This document shows, in pieces, positions 17,861 through 27,007 of a stretch of 64,000 nucleotides of DNA. Both the position numbers and the translations under genes were made by a program. Position 1 is the first letter of the stretch. Each line of letters opens with the position of its first letter. This stretch comes from Hyphomicrobiales bacterium (GTDB taxonomy: Bacteria > Pseudomonadota > Alphaproteobacteria > Rhizobiales > Rhizobiaceae), in assembly GCA_021775415.1 (NCBI GenBank), contig JAJFHV010000008.1, positions 1 to 64,000 on the forward strand, written 5' to 3'. Below the pieces are notes generated by a model. That model did not search any database. It saw only the letters and a program-made list of their open reading frames with translations, and was not told the DNA's origin.

Positions 17861-19636
17861 TCAGGCAAGGTTCAACTGTTCGCGCGCCAGCAAGAGGCTT
17901 TCAGCCCCTTCAGTCACGGTCTTCGAAAGGGCTGCACACTCTGCCAGTAAATTCTCGGCATAATAACGAGCAAGACCCGCCCGTTGCCGGGTGTCGTCAG
18001 CCAAGCCGGCCTTGGCCAGATAACACCCTCCGGCAGCCAGGCCAAACAAACGCATGTAAGGACTTGCACCGGCAAGTGCCGCTTGCATGCCACCATTTTC
18101 CAATTGTCCCAGCATCCAGTTGGTAGCCTCGTCAACCGCATCGAGTGCTGTGTCCAGTGCATCAGCTGCATTGCCAAATGCATTGTGATTTTCTCCACGG
18201 ACGGCAACCACCACATCCCGCAACTCGCCAATGTAGGCTTTGACCGCCTCCCCACCGGAGAGCGGTAGTTTACGGGTCACGAGGTCAATCGACTGGATAC
18301 CATTGGTACCCTCGTAGATTGGATTGATACGACCATCGCGCATGTATTGCGCTGCACCGGTTTCTTCAATGAAACCCATCCCACCATGAATTTGCACACC
18401 CATGGAGGCTACATCGCATCCCATGTCGGTTGCGACAGATTTGGCGATCGGCGTCAGCAATCCTGCCCGCTCAGACCATAATTTTGCCTCGTCACCCTCT
18501 TTTGCTTCAGCCATGTCCATTGCATGGGCAAGTGAATAACAAATCCCGCGCGAGGCCTGCACCATCGATTTCATCGTCAGTAGATCGCGCTGGATGCCGG
18601 GATGCTCAATAATCGGGCTCATGCCTTCACCTAGATAAGCGGCAGATTTTCCCTGACGGCGTTCATGCGCATAAGCAAGGGCGTGTTGATAAGCTGCCTC
18701 GCCAATCGCAACGCCCTGAACAGCCACATTAAGCCGGGCGTTATTCATCATCGTAAACATGCAGTTGAGGCCCCGGTTTTCTTCGCCAATCAGATAGGCG
18801 ACAGCGCCTGGCTCATTGCCGTTGAACCCGTCGCCGTAAATCATCACGCAGGTGGGAGAGCCGTGAATACCAAGCTTGTGCTCGATGCTTTGACAGAAGG
18901 CATCATTGCGACTGCCCAATGATCCATCTTCCTCTACCAAAAACTTCGGTACGAGAAACAGTGATATGCCGCGTGTACCCGCCGGTGCATCCGGTAAACG
19001 GGCGAGCACCAGATGACAAATATTATCGGCCATGTCGTGTTCACCAAAGGTAATGAAAATCTTCTGGCCAAACACCCGGTAAGTGCCATCTCCTGCGGGT
19101 TCTGCACGGGTTTTCAACGCACTCAAATCGGAACCTGCCTGCGGTTCAGTCAGGTTCATGGTGCCGGTCCACTCACCGGATACCAGCTTTTCAAGAAACA
19201 TTGACTTGAGTTCGTCCGATCCATGCATGTCCAATGCTTCAACGGCACCCGTTGTGAGCAGTGGGCAAAGCCCGAATGCCATGGAGCCGGAGTTCCACAT
19301 TTCGCCAACTGCTGCGGCCATCATATAGGGAAGGTCCTGCCCGCCGAATTCCTCGGGTCCAGCGATGGCATTCCAACCGCCCTCGATCCATGCTTTGTAG
19401 GTTTCCTTGAAACCCGGTGCAGTCGTCACCACAGCATTTTCGTATTTTGCACCAATTTGATCAGCGCCGGTATTCAATGGTGCAATTTCTTCAGAGGCGA
19501 AACGACCGGCCTCTTCCAGTACCGCATCGACCAAATCTTCAGACAGATCACCCAATTCCCCATTACTCAATGCGGCGCTCATTCCGGCTACATTCTTGAG
19601 TGCAAATGAAATCTCTGCCACAGGTGCACGGTACAT
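17861..19636 (-). CDS. Long-type acyl-CoA dehydrogenase (about 590 residues, DmdC/AcdA-like)
   Basis: This is an FAD-dependent acyl-CoA dehydrogenase of 591 residues, the long form with an extra C-terminal domain. It starts MYRAPVAEISFALKNV, as this subfamily does. The substrate/FAD motif is MNLTEPQAGSDLSALKTRA. The catalytic glutamate, Glu442, is in NPIYEGTNGIQSIDLV. DmdC of DMSP demethylation belongs to the same subfamily, but bacteria carry several paralogues for ordinary fatty acids. ATG 19636 follows GGGAGGG by about ten bases. The upstream frame to 19750 is spurious. It sits divergent from tsaC. Confidence 0.92.
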   Translation of the reverse strand: MYRAPVAEISFALKNVAGMSAALSNGELGDLSEDLVDAVLEEAGRFASEEIAPLNTGADQIGAKYENAVVTTAPGFKETYKAWIEGGWNAIAGPEEFGGQDLPYMMAAAVGEMWNSGSMAFGLCPLLTTGAVEALDMHGSDELKSMFLEKLVSGEWTGTMNLTEPQAGSDLSALKTRAEPAGDGTYRVFGQKIFITFGEHDMADNICHLVLARLPDAPAGTRGISLFLVPKFLVEEDGSLGSRNDAFCQSIEHKLGIHGSPTCVMIYGDGFNGNEPGAVAYLIGEENRGLNCMFTMMNNARLNVAVQGVAIGEAAYQHALAYAHERRQGKSAAYLGEGMSPIIEHPGIQRDLLTMKSMVQASRGICYSLAHAMDMAEAKEGDEAKLWSERAGLLTPIAKSVATDMGCDVASMGVQIHGGMGFIEETGAAQYMRDGRINPIYEGTNGIQSIDLVTRKLPLSGGEAVKAYIGELRDVVVAVRGENHNAFGNAADALDTALDAVDEATNWMLGQLENGGMQAALAGASPYMRLFGLAAGGCYLAKAGLADDTRQRAGLARYYAENLLAECAALSKTVTEGAESLLLAREQLNLA

Positions 19637-19754
19637 TGGCAACATCCCTCCCTTGCCGAAAACCAGTTCTGACATTACGCAGTAAGAAACCACGAATGAT
19701 TTTAGTATTGTCTTGGAGACATTTGACGTTAACGTCAAACACAAATTCAATCAA

Positions 19755-20732
19755 ATGCCAAAGCTAATTCCCATTGACGAACTGAATGCCGAGCTCGATG
19801 CAATTTGCCTGCAGATTGCTGCTGGCAAGTGCATCGCTGTCCCAACCGAGACGGTTTACGGATTGGCGGCGGATGCCTCAAACGGCTTGGCGGTGGCACG
19901 AATTTTCGAGATGAAAGGACGTCCTAAATTCAATCCGCTAATCTGCCATGTAAGTGATGTCGAAATGGCGCGCCAGATTGGTGAATTTGATCCCCTGGCT
20001 GAGCAATTGGCGAGCGCATTCTGGCCTGGCCCGCTGACCCTGGTTTTGCCACTCAGACAAGAATATGGAATTCATCCACTTGTTAGCGCAAATCTTGGCA
20101 CGGTTGGTCTGCGTTACCCGGTCGGGCCAGCCACAAAAATAATCGCGGCCTGTGGCAAACCGTTGGCTGCACCAAGCGCTAACCGCTCGGGTAAAATCTC
20201 ACCGACAACCGCCCAACATGTGGTTCGGGAATTTCCCGAAAGTGATCTTACGGTCATCGACAATGGTGCCTGCTCGATGGGCATTGAATCGACCATCGTT
20301 AAACTTGAGAGTGGATCGATCCGGATTTTGCGACCCGGCTCGGTAACGGCTGAAATGATTGAAGCAGCGACCGGTATTGTACCGGAAGTAGCTGGTTCAA
20401 ATTCCGACATCGAAGCGCCGGGCATGATGGCAAGTCATTATGCACCAAACGCGGTTCTGCGCCTTAATCAGTCAACATGTCCCAAGGCATCTGGTCTTAT
20501 TGCTTTTGGACCAGGTAAGGATCGAGACCGCTGCGAAGCTGTTGAAACCATCAACCTAAGTGAGACCGGTGATCTGGCCGAGGCTGCTTCGCGGCTTTAC
20601 GGAGCCTTGTCAGCGCTCGATGAAGCAGGCATTGAAACAATATCGGTTGAGCCAATTCCGCTAACCGGGCTGGGCGTTGCGATCAATGACCGGTTATGCC
20701 GGGCTGCTGCCCCTAAGGATGACATTACATGA
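19755..20732 (+). CDS. tsaC: L-threonylcarbamoyladenylate synthase (Sua5 type)
   Basis: This enzyme makes threonylcarbamoyl-AMP from threonine, bicarbonate and ATP for the t6A37 modification of ANN-decoding tRNAs. The YrdC domain covers about residues 1-205: AVPTETVYGLAADA, KGRPKFNPLICHV, FWPGPLTLVLP, GLRYPVGP and PLAAPSANRSGKISPTTA. A Sua5 C-terminal domain follows (APGMMASHYAPNAVL and on), giving 325 residues in all. ATG 19755 was chosen because the preceding 14 residues of open frame lack homology. The stop overlaps the next ATG by four bases (ATGA). Confidence 0.95.
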   Translation: MPKLIPIDELNAELDAICLQIAAGKCIAVPTETVYGLAADASNGLAVARIFEMKGRPKFNPLICHVSDVEMARQIGEFDPLAEQLASAFWPGPLTLVLPLRQEYGIHPLVSANLGTVGLRYPVGPATKIIAACGKPLAAPSANRSGKISPTTAQHVVREFPESDLTVIDNGACSMGIESTIVKLESGSIRILRPGSVTAEMIEAATGIVPEVAGSNSDIEAPGMMASHYAPNAVLRLNQSTCPKASGLIAFGPGKDRDRCEAVETINLSETGDLAEAASRLYGALSALDEAGIETISVEPIPLTGLGVAINDRLCRAAAPKDDIT

Positions 20733-22147
20733 GCGCCCCTTCGCAAAAGACACTGGATGCATTTATCGCCTGTGTGGGCGTAAAAAATGTACTGACATCC
20801 TCAGATGACCTGACACACTATACGGATGAAAACCGTGATCTCTACAAAGGCAAGACGCCTTTGGTTCTCAAACCTGGCTCGACTGAGGAAGTCTCTGCGA
20901 TTGTAAAACTGGCCGTTGAAACCAAGACCGCGCTTGTACCGCAGGGCGGCCACACAGGGCATGCGGCGGGTGGTATGCCGGATGAAAGCGGCAACCAGAT
21001 CGTAGTCTCGATGGAGCGGATGAACCGCATCCGGCACATTGATATTGAAGGCAATTTTCTGATTGTTGATGCCGGTGTCATACTTGAAACAATCCGCAAT
21101 CTGGCCGACGAAAATGACCGGTTGTTTCCCCTTTCTCTCGGTTCGCAAGGATCCTGCCAGATTGGCGGCAACATCTCTACCAATGCGGGTGGTACAGCCG
21201 TTCTTTCCTATGGAAATACGCGTGAGTTCGTTTTGGGGCTTGAGGTTGTGTTACCAAATGGCGAAATCTGGAACGGTCTGAGGAGTCTAAAAAAGGACAA
21301 TACCGGCTACGATCTCAAAAACCTGTTTGTTGGTGCGGAAGGAACTCTGGGGATCATCACCGGCTGTGTCATAAAACTGTTTCCAAAGCCACGCGGCAAG
21401 GCGACTGCCTTTGTGGGCCTTAATTCACCGGAACACGCGCTAAAACTGTTGACGCTTGCTTCCCGCATTGCAGGAAACATGCTCACGACATTCGAGTTGA
21501 TGCCAGCTCTGGCCATTAACTGCACACTCAAACACATCGCCGACACCCGCGCACCGCTCGCAGATGAGCACAAATGGAGCGTACTGGCTGAGATTTCCTC
21601 GATACGTTCCGAAGAGGACGCAGCTTCGACCATGCAGGAGATACTGGAAAATGCGTTGGAGGATGGTGTCTGTGAAGATGCGACGCTCGCCCAGTCTGTC
21701 GACCAACAAAAAGCGCTTTGGCGTATTCGGGAGATGATGCCGATAGCCCAACGACAGGAAGGTGTATCGATTCGGCATGATATCTCGGTGCCAATCAACC
21801 TGATGCCGGAGTTTCTAGATCGCGCCAACGCAATCATTGATGCAGAATTACCAGATTCCCGCCGCTACACTTTCGGGCACATGGGAGATGGCAACATTCA
21901 CTATAATCTCATGCAACCCGTAGGCTCAGACACGGATGCCTTCCTTGCTCACCGGGGGGAGATGAACGACCTGATCCATGCCCTCGTGGTTGAGATGGGT
22001 GGATCGATTTCCGCCGAACACGGCATCGGCCGGATGAAACGCGAACTGCTTGCCAAAACCAAAGACCCGGTAGAGCTGAAATTAATGAAATCCCTCAAGG
22101 CAACACTTGACCCAAACAACATCATGAACCCCGGCAAGGTGATTTGA
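20729..22147 (+). CDS. FAD-binding oxidoreductase, D-2-hydroxyacid dehydrogenase (GlcD/D2HGDH) family
   Basis: This 472-residue flavoprotein has a FAD_binding_4 domain (PQGGHTGHAAGGMPDES, DAGVILETI, SLGSQGSCQIGGNISTNAGG, LFVGAEGTLGIITG). It also has the FAD-oxidase C domain with metal-binding histidines in TFGHMGDGNIHYNLMQP and the terminal SAEHGIGRMKRELL. The family oxidises D-lactate, D-2-hydroxyglutarate or glycolate. The single-chain form suggests D-2-hydroxyglutarate or D-lactate dehydrogenase. It is translationally coupled to tsaC by an ATGA overlap. Confidence 0.92.
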   Translation: MSAPSQKTLDAFIACVGVKNVLTSSDDLTHYTDENRDLYKGKTPLVLKPGSTEEVSAIVKLAVETKTALVPQGGHTGHAAGGMPDESGNQIVVSMERMNRIRHIDIEGNFLIVDAGVILETIRNLADENDRLFPLSLGSQGSCQIGGNISTNAGGTAVLSYGNTREFVLGLEVVLPNGEIWNGLRSLKKDNTGYDLKNLFVGAEGTLGIITGCVIKLFPKPRGKATAFVGLNSPEHALKLLTLASRIAGNMLTTFELMPALAINCTLKHIADTRAPLADEHKWSVLAEISSIRSEEDAASTMQEILENALEDGVCEDATLAQSVDQQKALWRIREMMPIAQRQEGVSIRHDISVPINLMPEFLDRANAIIDAELPDSRRYTFGHMGDGNIHYNLMQPVGSDTDAFLAHRGEMNDLIHALVVEMGGSISAEHGIGRMKRELLAKTKDPVELKLMKSLKATLDPNNIMNPGKVI

Positions 22148-22151
22148 ATGC

Positions 22152-22230
22152 GTGTCTGCTTTCGGGGGTAAAGCGGACGTGCTGATTGCGGGCGTAGCAA
22201 GAGCAATGAACGTAAATTACCAATTGCTAC
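22152..22230. repeat. Palindromic intergenic element copy 2 plus hairpin in convergent gap
   Basis: The gap between the convergent dehydrogenase and nupC genes contains GTGTCTGC...GCGGACGTG (22152-22181), a diverged copy of the window's GCGGACATT element. Next comes an inverted repeat with perfect arms GTAGCAA (22194-22200) and TTGCTAC (22224-22230). The second structure could end transcription from either side, although a T-run is lacking. Confidence 0.45.
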
Positions 22231-22240
22231 AAGCTGCGAA

Positions 22241-23515
22241 TTAATTGAGCGTCATAACACCAACAATTGCTCCGGTCAGCATTGTCGCAAGGGTTCCCGA
22301 GATGATGGTTTTCGGACCTAAACTCAGGATTTCATCGCGCCGTTCCGGGCACATCGCGATCAGGCCTCCTGTCATGATGCCAAGCGATCCCAAATTCGCA
22401 AAACCGCACAATGCGTAGGTGAGGATCAGCCGGGACCGGTCACTCATGGATTCTACAGGCATTTCGGCAAGCTTCAAATAGGCCAGGAACTCATTGAGCA
22501 CCGTCTTGATGCCAATAAGTTCTCCGGCGGCAACTGCTTCATTCCAAGGAATGCCAATCAGAAGCGCAAGCGGAAGGGCAATCCAGCCCACGATCCGCTC
22601 AACCGTCAAAGCAATGCCGAACGGTGTGAAAACGGCACCGATGATCATGTTTGCCAGCGCCACCAAAGCCACCATCACCACCAGCATCGCTGCAACGGAA
22701 ACCAGCAGCTTCAAGCCGTCCCGGGTCCCCTTGGTGATTGCATCCATCACACTGTGCGAAGCGTCTTCCATTACAATTTCGACTGCGGCTACTTCTCCCT
22801 CATAGCCTGTGGGCACCATGATCCTGGCAATAAGCAGCGCTGCCGGAGCGCTCATCAATGAGGCGATCATCAAATGGCCAGCGGCGCCAGGGAGGGACTG
22901 TTCGAGGATGGTGGCGTAGAGTACCAATACGGTTCCCGCAACGGTGGCCATGCCAACAGTCATCGTCGCAAATAAAGGGCCGCGGCCCATTTCCCGAAGA
23001 TACGGTCGAACTAGCAGGGGAGCTTCCACCATGCCGACGAAAATGTTTGCGGCGGCCGAGGTGCCGAGTGCACCGCCAATTCCCATGGTCCGTTTGAGAA
23101 CTGCGGAAAATCCAGCCACAACCCGCTGCAGGATACCCCAATGGTAGAGCAGCCGGGAAAGCACTGAAATCAGAAGGATGAGCGGCAACGCGTGCAGCGC
23201 CAGTATGAAGCCGTTTTCTGGATGGGCTGTTTCATAGGGTGCGCGGCCGCCTGCAAGATATCCGAACACCACCTGGGTCCCCGCATTGGTTGCAGACTGC
23301 AGTGCGTTAACTCCCCTTGCCAGCAACTCGAAAATGATGCGTAGCTGTGGAACCAGCAGCAAGGCCACAGCGATGAAAACCTGAAGTGCAATTCCAGCTC
23401 CTGCTATTTTGACCACTTGAGCGGTAGAGATGTCCCTTCGTGCCTCGGACAACAGCCAGGCAATTAACGGAATGGCGAACACGCCAACAAGGCTTTGAAA
23501 ATTTTCAATGCTCAT
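22241..23515 (-). CDS. Concentrative nucleoside transporter (NupC/CNT family)
   Basis: This inner-membrane, ion-coupled nucleoside importer has 424 residues and about nine or more transmembrane segments. CNT signatures are present: FVGMVEAPLLVRPYL, GIPWNEAVAAGELIG...LNEFLAYLKL and TYALCGFANLGSLGIMTGGL. Its ATG (23515) overlaps the stop of the upstream periplasmic 5'-nucleotidase gene by four bases. The pair therefore forms one functional unit: nucleotides are dephosphorylated outside and the nucleosides are taken up. Confidence 0.95.
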   Translation of the reverse strand: MSIENFQSLVGVFAIPLIAWLLSEARRDISTAQVVKIAGAGIALQVFIAVALLLVPQLRIIFELLARGVNALQSATNAGTQVVFGYLAGGRAPYETAHPENGFILALHALPLILLISVLSRLLYHWGILQRVVAGFSAVLKRTMGIGGALGTSAAANIFVGMVEAPLLVRPYLREMGRGPLFATMTVGMATVAGTVLVLYATILEQSLPGAAGHLMIASLMSAPAALLIARIMVPTGYEGEVAAVEIVMEDASHSVMDAITKGTRDGLKLLVSVAAMLVVMVALVALANMIIGAVFTPFGIALTVERIVGWIALPLALLIGIPWNEAVAAGELIGIKTVLNEFLAYLKLAEMPVESMSDRSRLILTYALCGFANLGSLGIMTGGLIAMCPERRDEILSLGPKTIISGTLATMLTGAIVGVMTLN

Positions 23516-25026
23516 TGGATCACGATCCGGCCTTCAACCCTGGGGCTAATTGTTCCGCGCGATTTGATGAAATTCGTCACCAGGTTCGAAACCAGATCGC
23601 CATCGTTGATGCCGCGCAAAATGCGGGACTCTTTAATCACATCAAATCCCTCGCGACCACTGGCAATAAAGCTATTTGTTGCAACGGTATAAATTGCATC
23701 TGGATCGATATCGGCCTCCCCTACCTTGGCAGTGACGATTTTCTCGCCCGGCACCTTGCTGCTGTCAGCCTCTATCTTCACGCCTGCCACCTGAAGAAAG
23801 CGACCCTTGGCTTTGCCGGCATACCACAATCCATTCTCAAGAACGGCGAGCAGCTGTCTACCAGTCATTTCCAGCAACACAGCCTTGTTGCCGAATGGAA
23901 GCTCAGTCCTGATGTCGCGGTACGTCAGAACTGTTGCAGGTTCATAAACACGATTTCCCCGAATGCCCCCGCCGTTGAACAACGCCACATCCGCGTTGAA
24001 CGCGGACCTGAGGGCATCGGCGATGAGATTGCCAATGGCAGCCTCCTGGCTGCGCACTACTGATTTGCGACTGTCAATCCTGGTGGCGGTTGTGCCAATT
24101 ACAACATCCAGTTCTTTTGACAGAATGTTCTGGTACTCATCAACTTGCCTGGAGATGGCTGCATCCGGTATCACGTTCGCCGTATCAATGATGCGAAATC
24201 GGGGCCACCAGGCGATCCTACGGTCTTCACCCTCTCCGCTGACATCAATTTTCAAATCGACAGTAGCCAGATACTCACCGTCCTGTTTGGCTTCAACCAT
24301 AACCGTTTTACCATCGTAAAACACAACAAGGTCGTGATCGTCACCCGACAGGAGCACATCAAGTCCTTCGACACCGGTCAAGCGGAAATCCATCCGCCGA
24401 GGCGCATGGGCCACTGCCAGCACGAGGTCGGCGCCCTGCTCACGCAATTTCGGAATGAGCTCTTTGATGGTTTCGATACTACTGCGAAACTGCAGATTGC
24501 CGGGTGATGATCTGCTCACGGAATTTTCAGCGGTCAACCCGACAATTCCAAGCGTTACTCCTTCAAACTCGATTAACTTCGTATCATCGATTCCAGAAAA
24601 TTGCTTGCCCAGTTCGTCACGCAAATTGGCCGCCAATACGGGAAAACGTGCCTCGCTCATTCGTTCACGGAAAACTTCGGGGCCAAAATCAAACTCGTGA
24701 TTGCCAGGTACAAACAGATCCAGATCAAGCTGATTGGTCAGGTCCATGGCATGCTTGCCTTGGTCAAAACCCGACATGAGGGAGGGAGATAATGCGTCTC
24801 CCGCATGGGCAACGATCAGATTTGGGGTCCGGGCGCGCTCCGTCTTGATTGCTGTGGCAATTCTGGCATATCCACCGCGACCGTTCTGTTCGGTCATCTC
24901 GTAGATGTCACAGATCAGCGCCAGGGTAACGTTTACCGTGCGGGTTTCTGCCAGTGAGGATACTGTTGGCAAAATCAGAAGCAGGGTTACAGTACAAGCA
25001 ACCGTGTAAAGGCGATACCAAGCCAT
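23512..25026 (-). CDS. Periplasmic 5'-nucleotidase / metallophosphatase (UshA-like)
   Basis: The 504-residue secreted enzyme has a signal peptide (VACTVTLLLILPTVSSLAE). Its calcineurin-like phosphatase domain has VAHAGDALSPS, FVPGNHEFDFG, AVAHAPRRMD and LLSGDDHDLV. A 5'-nucleotidase C domain follows with DVALFNGGGIRG and FGNKAVLLEMTGRQL. The first metal motif is ICDIYEM, where UshA has DxH. The Asp is kept and the His replaced by Tyr, which I believe is a recurring variant in this subfamily. GGAGG lies six bases before ATG 25026. The upstream frame to 25230 is unlikely. It is coupled to nupC by an ATGA overlap. Confidence 0.9.
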   Translation of the reverse strand: MAWYRLYTVACTVTLLLILPTVSSLAETRTVNVTLALICDIYEMTEQNGRGGYARIATAIKTERARTPNLIVAHAGDALSPSLMSGFDQGKHAMDLTNQLDLDLFVPGNHEFDFGPEVFRERMSEARFPVLAANLRDELGKQFSGIDDTKLIEFEGVTLGIVGLTAENSVSRSSPGNLQFRSSIETIKELIPKLREQGADLVLAVAHAPRRMDFRLTGVEGLDVLLSGDDHDLVVFYDGKTVMVEAKQDGEYLATVDLKIDVSGEGEDRRIAWWPRFRIIDTANVIPDAAISRQVDEYQNILSKELDVVIGTTATRIDSRKSVVRSQEAAIGNLIADALRSAFNADVALFNGGGIRGNRVYEPATVLTYRDIRTELPFGNKAVLLEMTGRQLLAVLENGLWYAGKAKGRFLQVAGVKIEADSSKVPGEKIVTAKVGEADIDPDAIYTVATNSFIASGREGFDVIKESRILRGINDGDLVSNLVTNFIKSRGTISPRVEGRIVIQ

Positions 25027-25101
25027 GATTGACCTCCAAGTTTGCATACCAGCAAAATTATGAGACCAATCGGTGGAAATTGGCAAGTGGCTGAACCTCA
25101 T

Positions 25102-25130
25102 GACGTCCGCTATTGGCACACAACGGACTC
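25102..25130. repeat. Palindromic intergenic element, copy 3
   Basis: GACGTCCGCTATTGGCACAC, then AACGGACTC, lies between the 5'-nucleotidase and LysR genes. It shares GTCYGCTATTGGCACA with copy 5 at 57033 and the GCGGAC half-palindrome with copy 1. The arms are imperfect here. Confidence 0.5.
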
Positions 25131-25150
25131 TAAATCTGAGGCAGCGGCAC

Positions 25151-26029
25151 TCAAGCTGCCTTCTTGTAGCGATCAGCAAATCCATTTCTGATATGAACCG
25201 CAAGTTCATCGGCCAGTTCATTCGTTCCAATGTCGGGCTTGTGCAGATTGACGTAAAATGAAGGCAGTGCCGGTAATCCGCTGTCTCCGGTAATGGTTTC
25301 CAGTTGCTGCGGAACGGTTTGCGTCAGGAAAGGCGCAATTGACATATCTGCTTCGATGGAAGCAATCACCGGCTCGAGACTTCCAACCTGGCAACTTAAC
25401 GTCCAATCCCGCCCGGCTTTTGAAAGCGCCTGGACTGCCGCTGAGCGGAACGCACATGTTTCTCCCCCCAACGCTACCGGCAGCGTCGTCTGGCGATAGG
25501 CATTGCCGCCCTTCATGCCAGCCCATACCAAACTATCCGCAAGCAACATATCACTGCCGCGTTCGGGTTCCGTTGTCAGGGTAAGGTCGATTTCCCCACG
25601 GGCCAGTGCTGCAAGCAAGGTTGGTGTTGTATCGCTGACCAGAGTCACACGAACCTGCGGCCACGCGCTTTTAAAGGATCGCAAAACCGGTGGCAGGAAA
25701 ACACCAACAATATCATGCGGGACACCCAGCCTGACTTCTCCTTCAAATTCCGGCGCAGTGATCGCATTCCAAACCTCGTCATTGAGCGATAGCATTCGCC
25801 GGGCATAGGCCATCAGGCGTTCGCCGGTTGAGGTTAGGCGAACCTGCTTTTGACTGCGGTCAAACAATTCTGTGTCAAACAGCATTTCCAGTCGTTTGAT
25901 CTGCTGGCTTACAGCGGCCTGTGTCAGGTTGAGATAACGGGCCGCACTCGTCATGCCACCGGTTTCGATTACCGCGATAAAGGCGCGCAACAATGCAATG
26001 TCGATGTCTCTGCGTGGGATATTACTCAT
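25151..26029 (-). CDS. LysR-family transcriptional regulator, paired with DUF1127 gene
   Basis: This 292-residue regulator has an N-terminal winged helix (LLRAFIAVIETGGMTSAARYLNLTQAAVSQQIKRLE) and a LysR substrate-binding domain from about residue 90 (GEVRLGVPHDIVGVFLPPVL). It is transcribed away from a DUF1127 gene. That arrangement resembles the VtlR/LsrB-type LysR regulators of Rhizobiales, which activate small DUF1127 genes. The resemblance in context is an inference. The effector is unknown. Confidence 0.9.
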   Translation of the reverse strand: MSNIPRRDIDIALLRAFIAVIETGGMTSAARYLNLTQAAVSQQIKRLEMLFDTELFDRSQKQVRLTSTGERLMAYARRMLSLNDEVWNAITAPEFEGEVRLGVPHDIVGVFLPPVLRSFKSAWPQVRVTLVSDTTPTLLAALARGEIDLTLTTEPERGSDMLLADSLVWAGMKGGNAYRQTTLPVALGGETCAFRSAAVQALSKAGRDWTLSCQVGSLEPVIASIEADMSIAPFLTQTVPQQLETITGDSGLPALPSFYVNLHKPDIGTNELADELAVHIRNGFADRYKKAA

Positions 26030-26049
26030 AACGTTTCACTATGGTTGAT

Positions 26050-26073
26050 ATAATAAACATTCGTTTTCATTAT
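26050..26073. promoter_or_regulatory. Candidate LysR operator between LysR and DUF1127 genes
   Basis: ATAAT (26050-26054) and ATTAT (26069-26073) form an inverted repeat with a 14-base spacer in the 103-base divergent gap. The site resembles an AT-rich LysR box and lies about 60 bases before the DUF1127 start. It is a candidate only. Confidence 0.35.
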
Positions 26074-26132
26074 GCACGATGATTCCCTAAATTACAATCC
26101 AGTTCGAAACTATCCCAAAAGGAGAACCTGCA

Positions 26133-26423
26133 ATGGAACACCTCACTCACCACTTTGGTCGCGAATCTATCTTTGGCCGTCTAATCGTAAAATTGATTGA
26201 TTTTGACAAATCACTTGAGTTCAGCGAACAAGTGCGCCGTGAACGCCGCGAGCTTCTCAAGCTGGATTCCCGGGCACTGGCCGATATTGGGATTTCAAGG
26301 GAAGACGCACTTCGTGAAGCTTCAAGACCCTTTTTGGATGTGCCAGAGGAGCGCAAGCCCCTTGCGCTTCACCAACGCGCTGAAACCGAACCGCTAAGAA
26401 CTGCTCACTGCAACGGGATCTGA
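26133..26423 (+). CDS. DUF1127 domain small protein
   Basis: This 96-residue basic/acidic small protein carries the DUF1127 (YjiS) core: RRERRELLKLDSRALADIGISREDALREASRPF, at residues about 34-66. DUF1127 proteins are short arginine-rich regulators, and in Agrobacterium and Brucella they are involved in RNA turnover and in phosphate or carbon adaptation. AAGGAG is about 11 bases before ATG 26133. The last 30 residues have no known match. It is divergent from the LysR gene, which probably controls it. Confidence 0.85.
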   Translation: MEHLTHHFGRESIFGRLIVKLIDFDKSLEFSEQVRRERRELLKLDSRALADIGISREDALREASRPFLDVPEERKPLALHQRAETEPLRTAHCNGI

Positions 26424-26425
26424 AC

Positions 26426-26806
26426 TCAATCGTAGGATGCAACTTCTATCAGATTTCCATCCGGATCACGGAAATATACGGAAGTGATCGGGCCCAGAGC
26501 TCCGGTTCTGGGTACCGGCCCTTCTTCAATCTCAACACCGCACTGCACCAGATGGGCCACAGCGTCTTCCAGCCTCTGTGAAGTGATCAGGCAGAAGTCG
26601 GATGAGCCGGGAGTTGGCTTGTTCGCTTTGGGCTCAAACTCCCTGCCCGCCTCATGCAGGTTGATTTTCTGCTCGCCAAAACGCAGAGCCTTACGCCCGT
26701 CACCAAATGTTTCGGTGCTCATCCCAAGTGCTTTTGCATAGAAAGCGCAGGTTGCTTCAATCGAGACAACGGTCAGCACAAAATGATCAAGCCGGTCTAT
26801 CTTCAC
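26426..26806 (-). CDS. VOC family (glyoxalase/bleomycin-resistance fold) protein
   Basis: This 126-residue vicinal-oxygen-chelate domain begins VKIDRLDHFVLTVVS and ends FRDPDGNLIEVASYD, both diagnostic of the fold. The metal ligand candidates are His (DHFVL), Glu (NLHEAG) and the C-terminal Glu (LIEV). The closest general class is the VOC virulence-like proteins, with no known substrate. The start is uncertain. GTG 26806 gives the usual N-terminus, while TTG 26812 and ATG 26842 are possible. Confidence 0.82.
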   Translation of the reverse strand: MKIDRLDHFVLTVVSIEATCAFYAKALGMSTETFGDGRKALRFGEQKINLHEAGREFEPKANKPTPGSSDFCLITSQRLEDAVAHLVQCGVEIEEGPVPRTGALGPITSVYFRDPDGNLIEVASYD

Positions 26807-27007
26807 AATCAACAGCCTTAATGATTCCTTCCACGGAAACATTTCAATAACCACTTCCCAAAGCAAGGATTTGTTCACCGTGTCTGTTAAGCGAATGGGG
26901 AACAACCCGCGCTATATTGGCCTCATCACGGGAACAACAAAAACAATAATCCGTGGATCAGAAGACCCGACAAAGAATTGGGCTCTGAAGGGTACAGAGA
27001 GGCAAAT

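Noticed and set aside
17077-19636. The crotonase and long acyl-CoA dehydrogenase pair as DmdD and DmdC of DMSP demethylation
   Set aside because: DmdC-type enzymes share length and motif with many ordinary beta-oxidation paralogues, and the crotonase lacks one of the two glutamates DmdD needs. No dmdA or dmdB gene is in the window.
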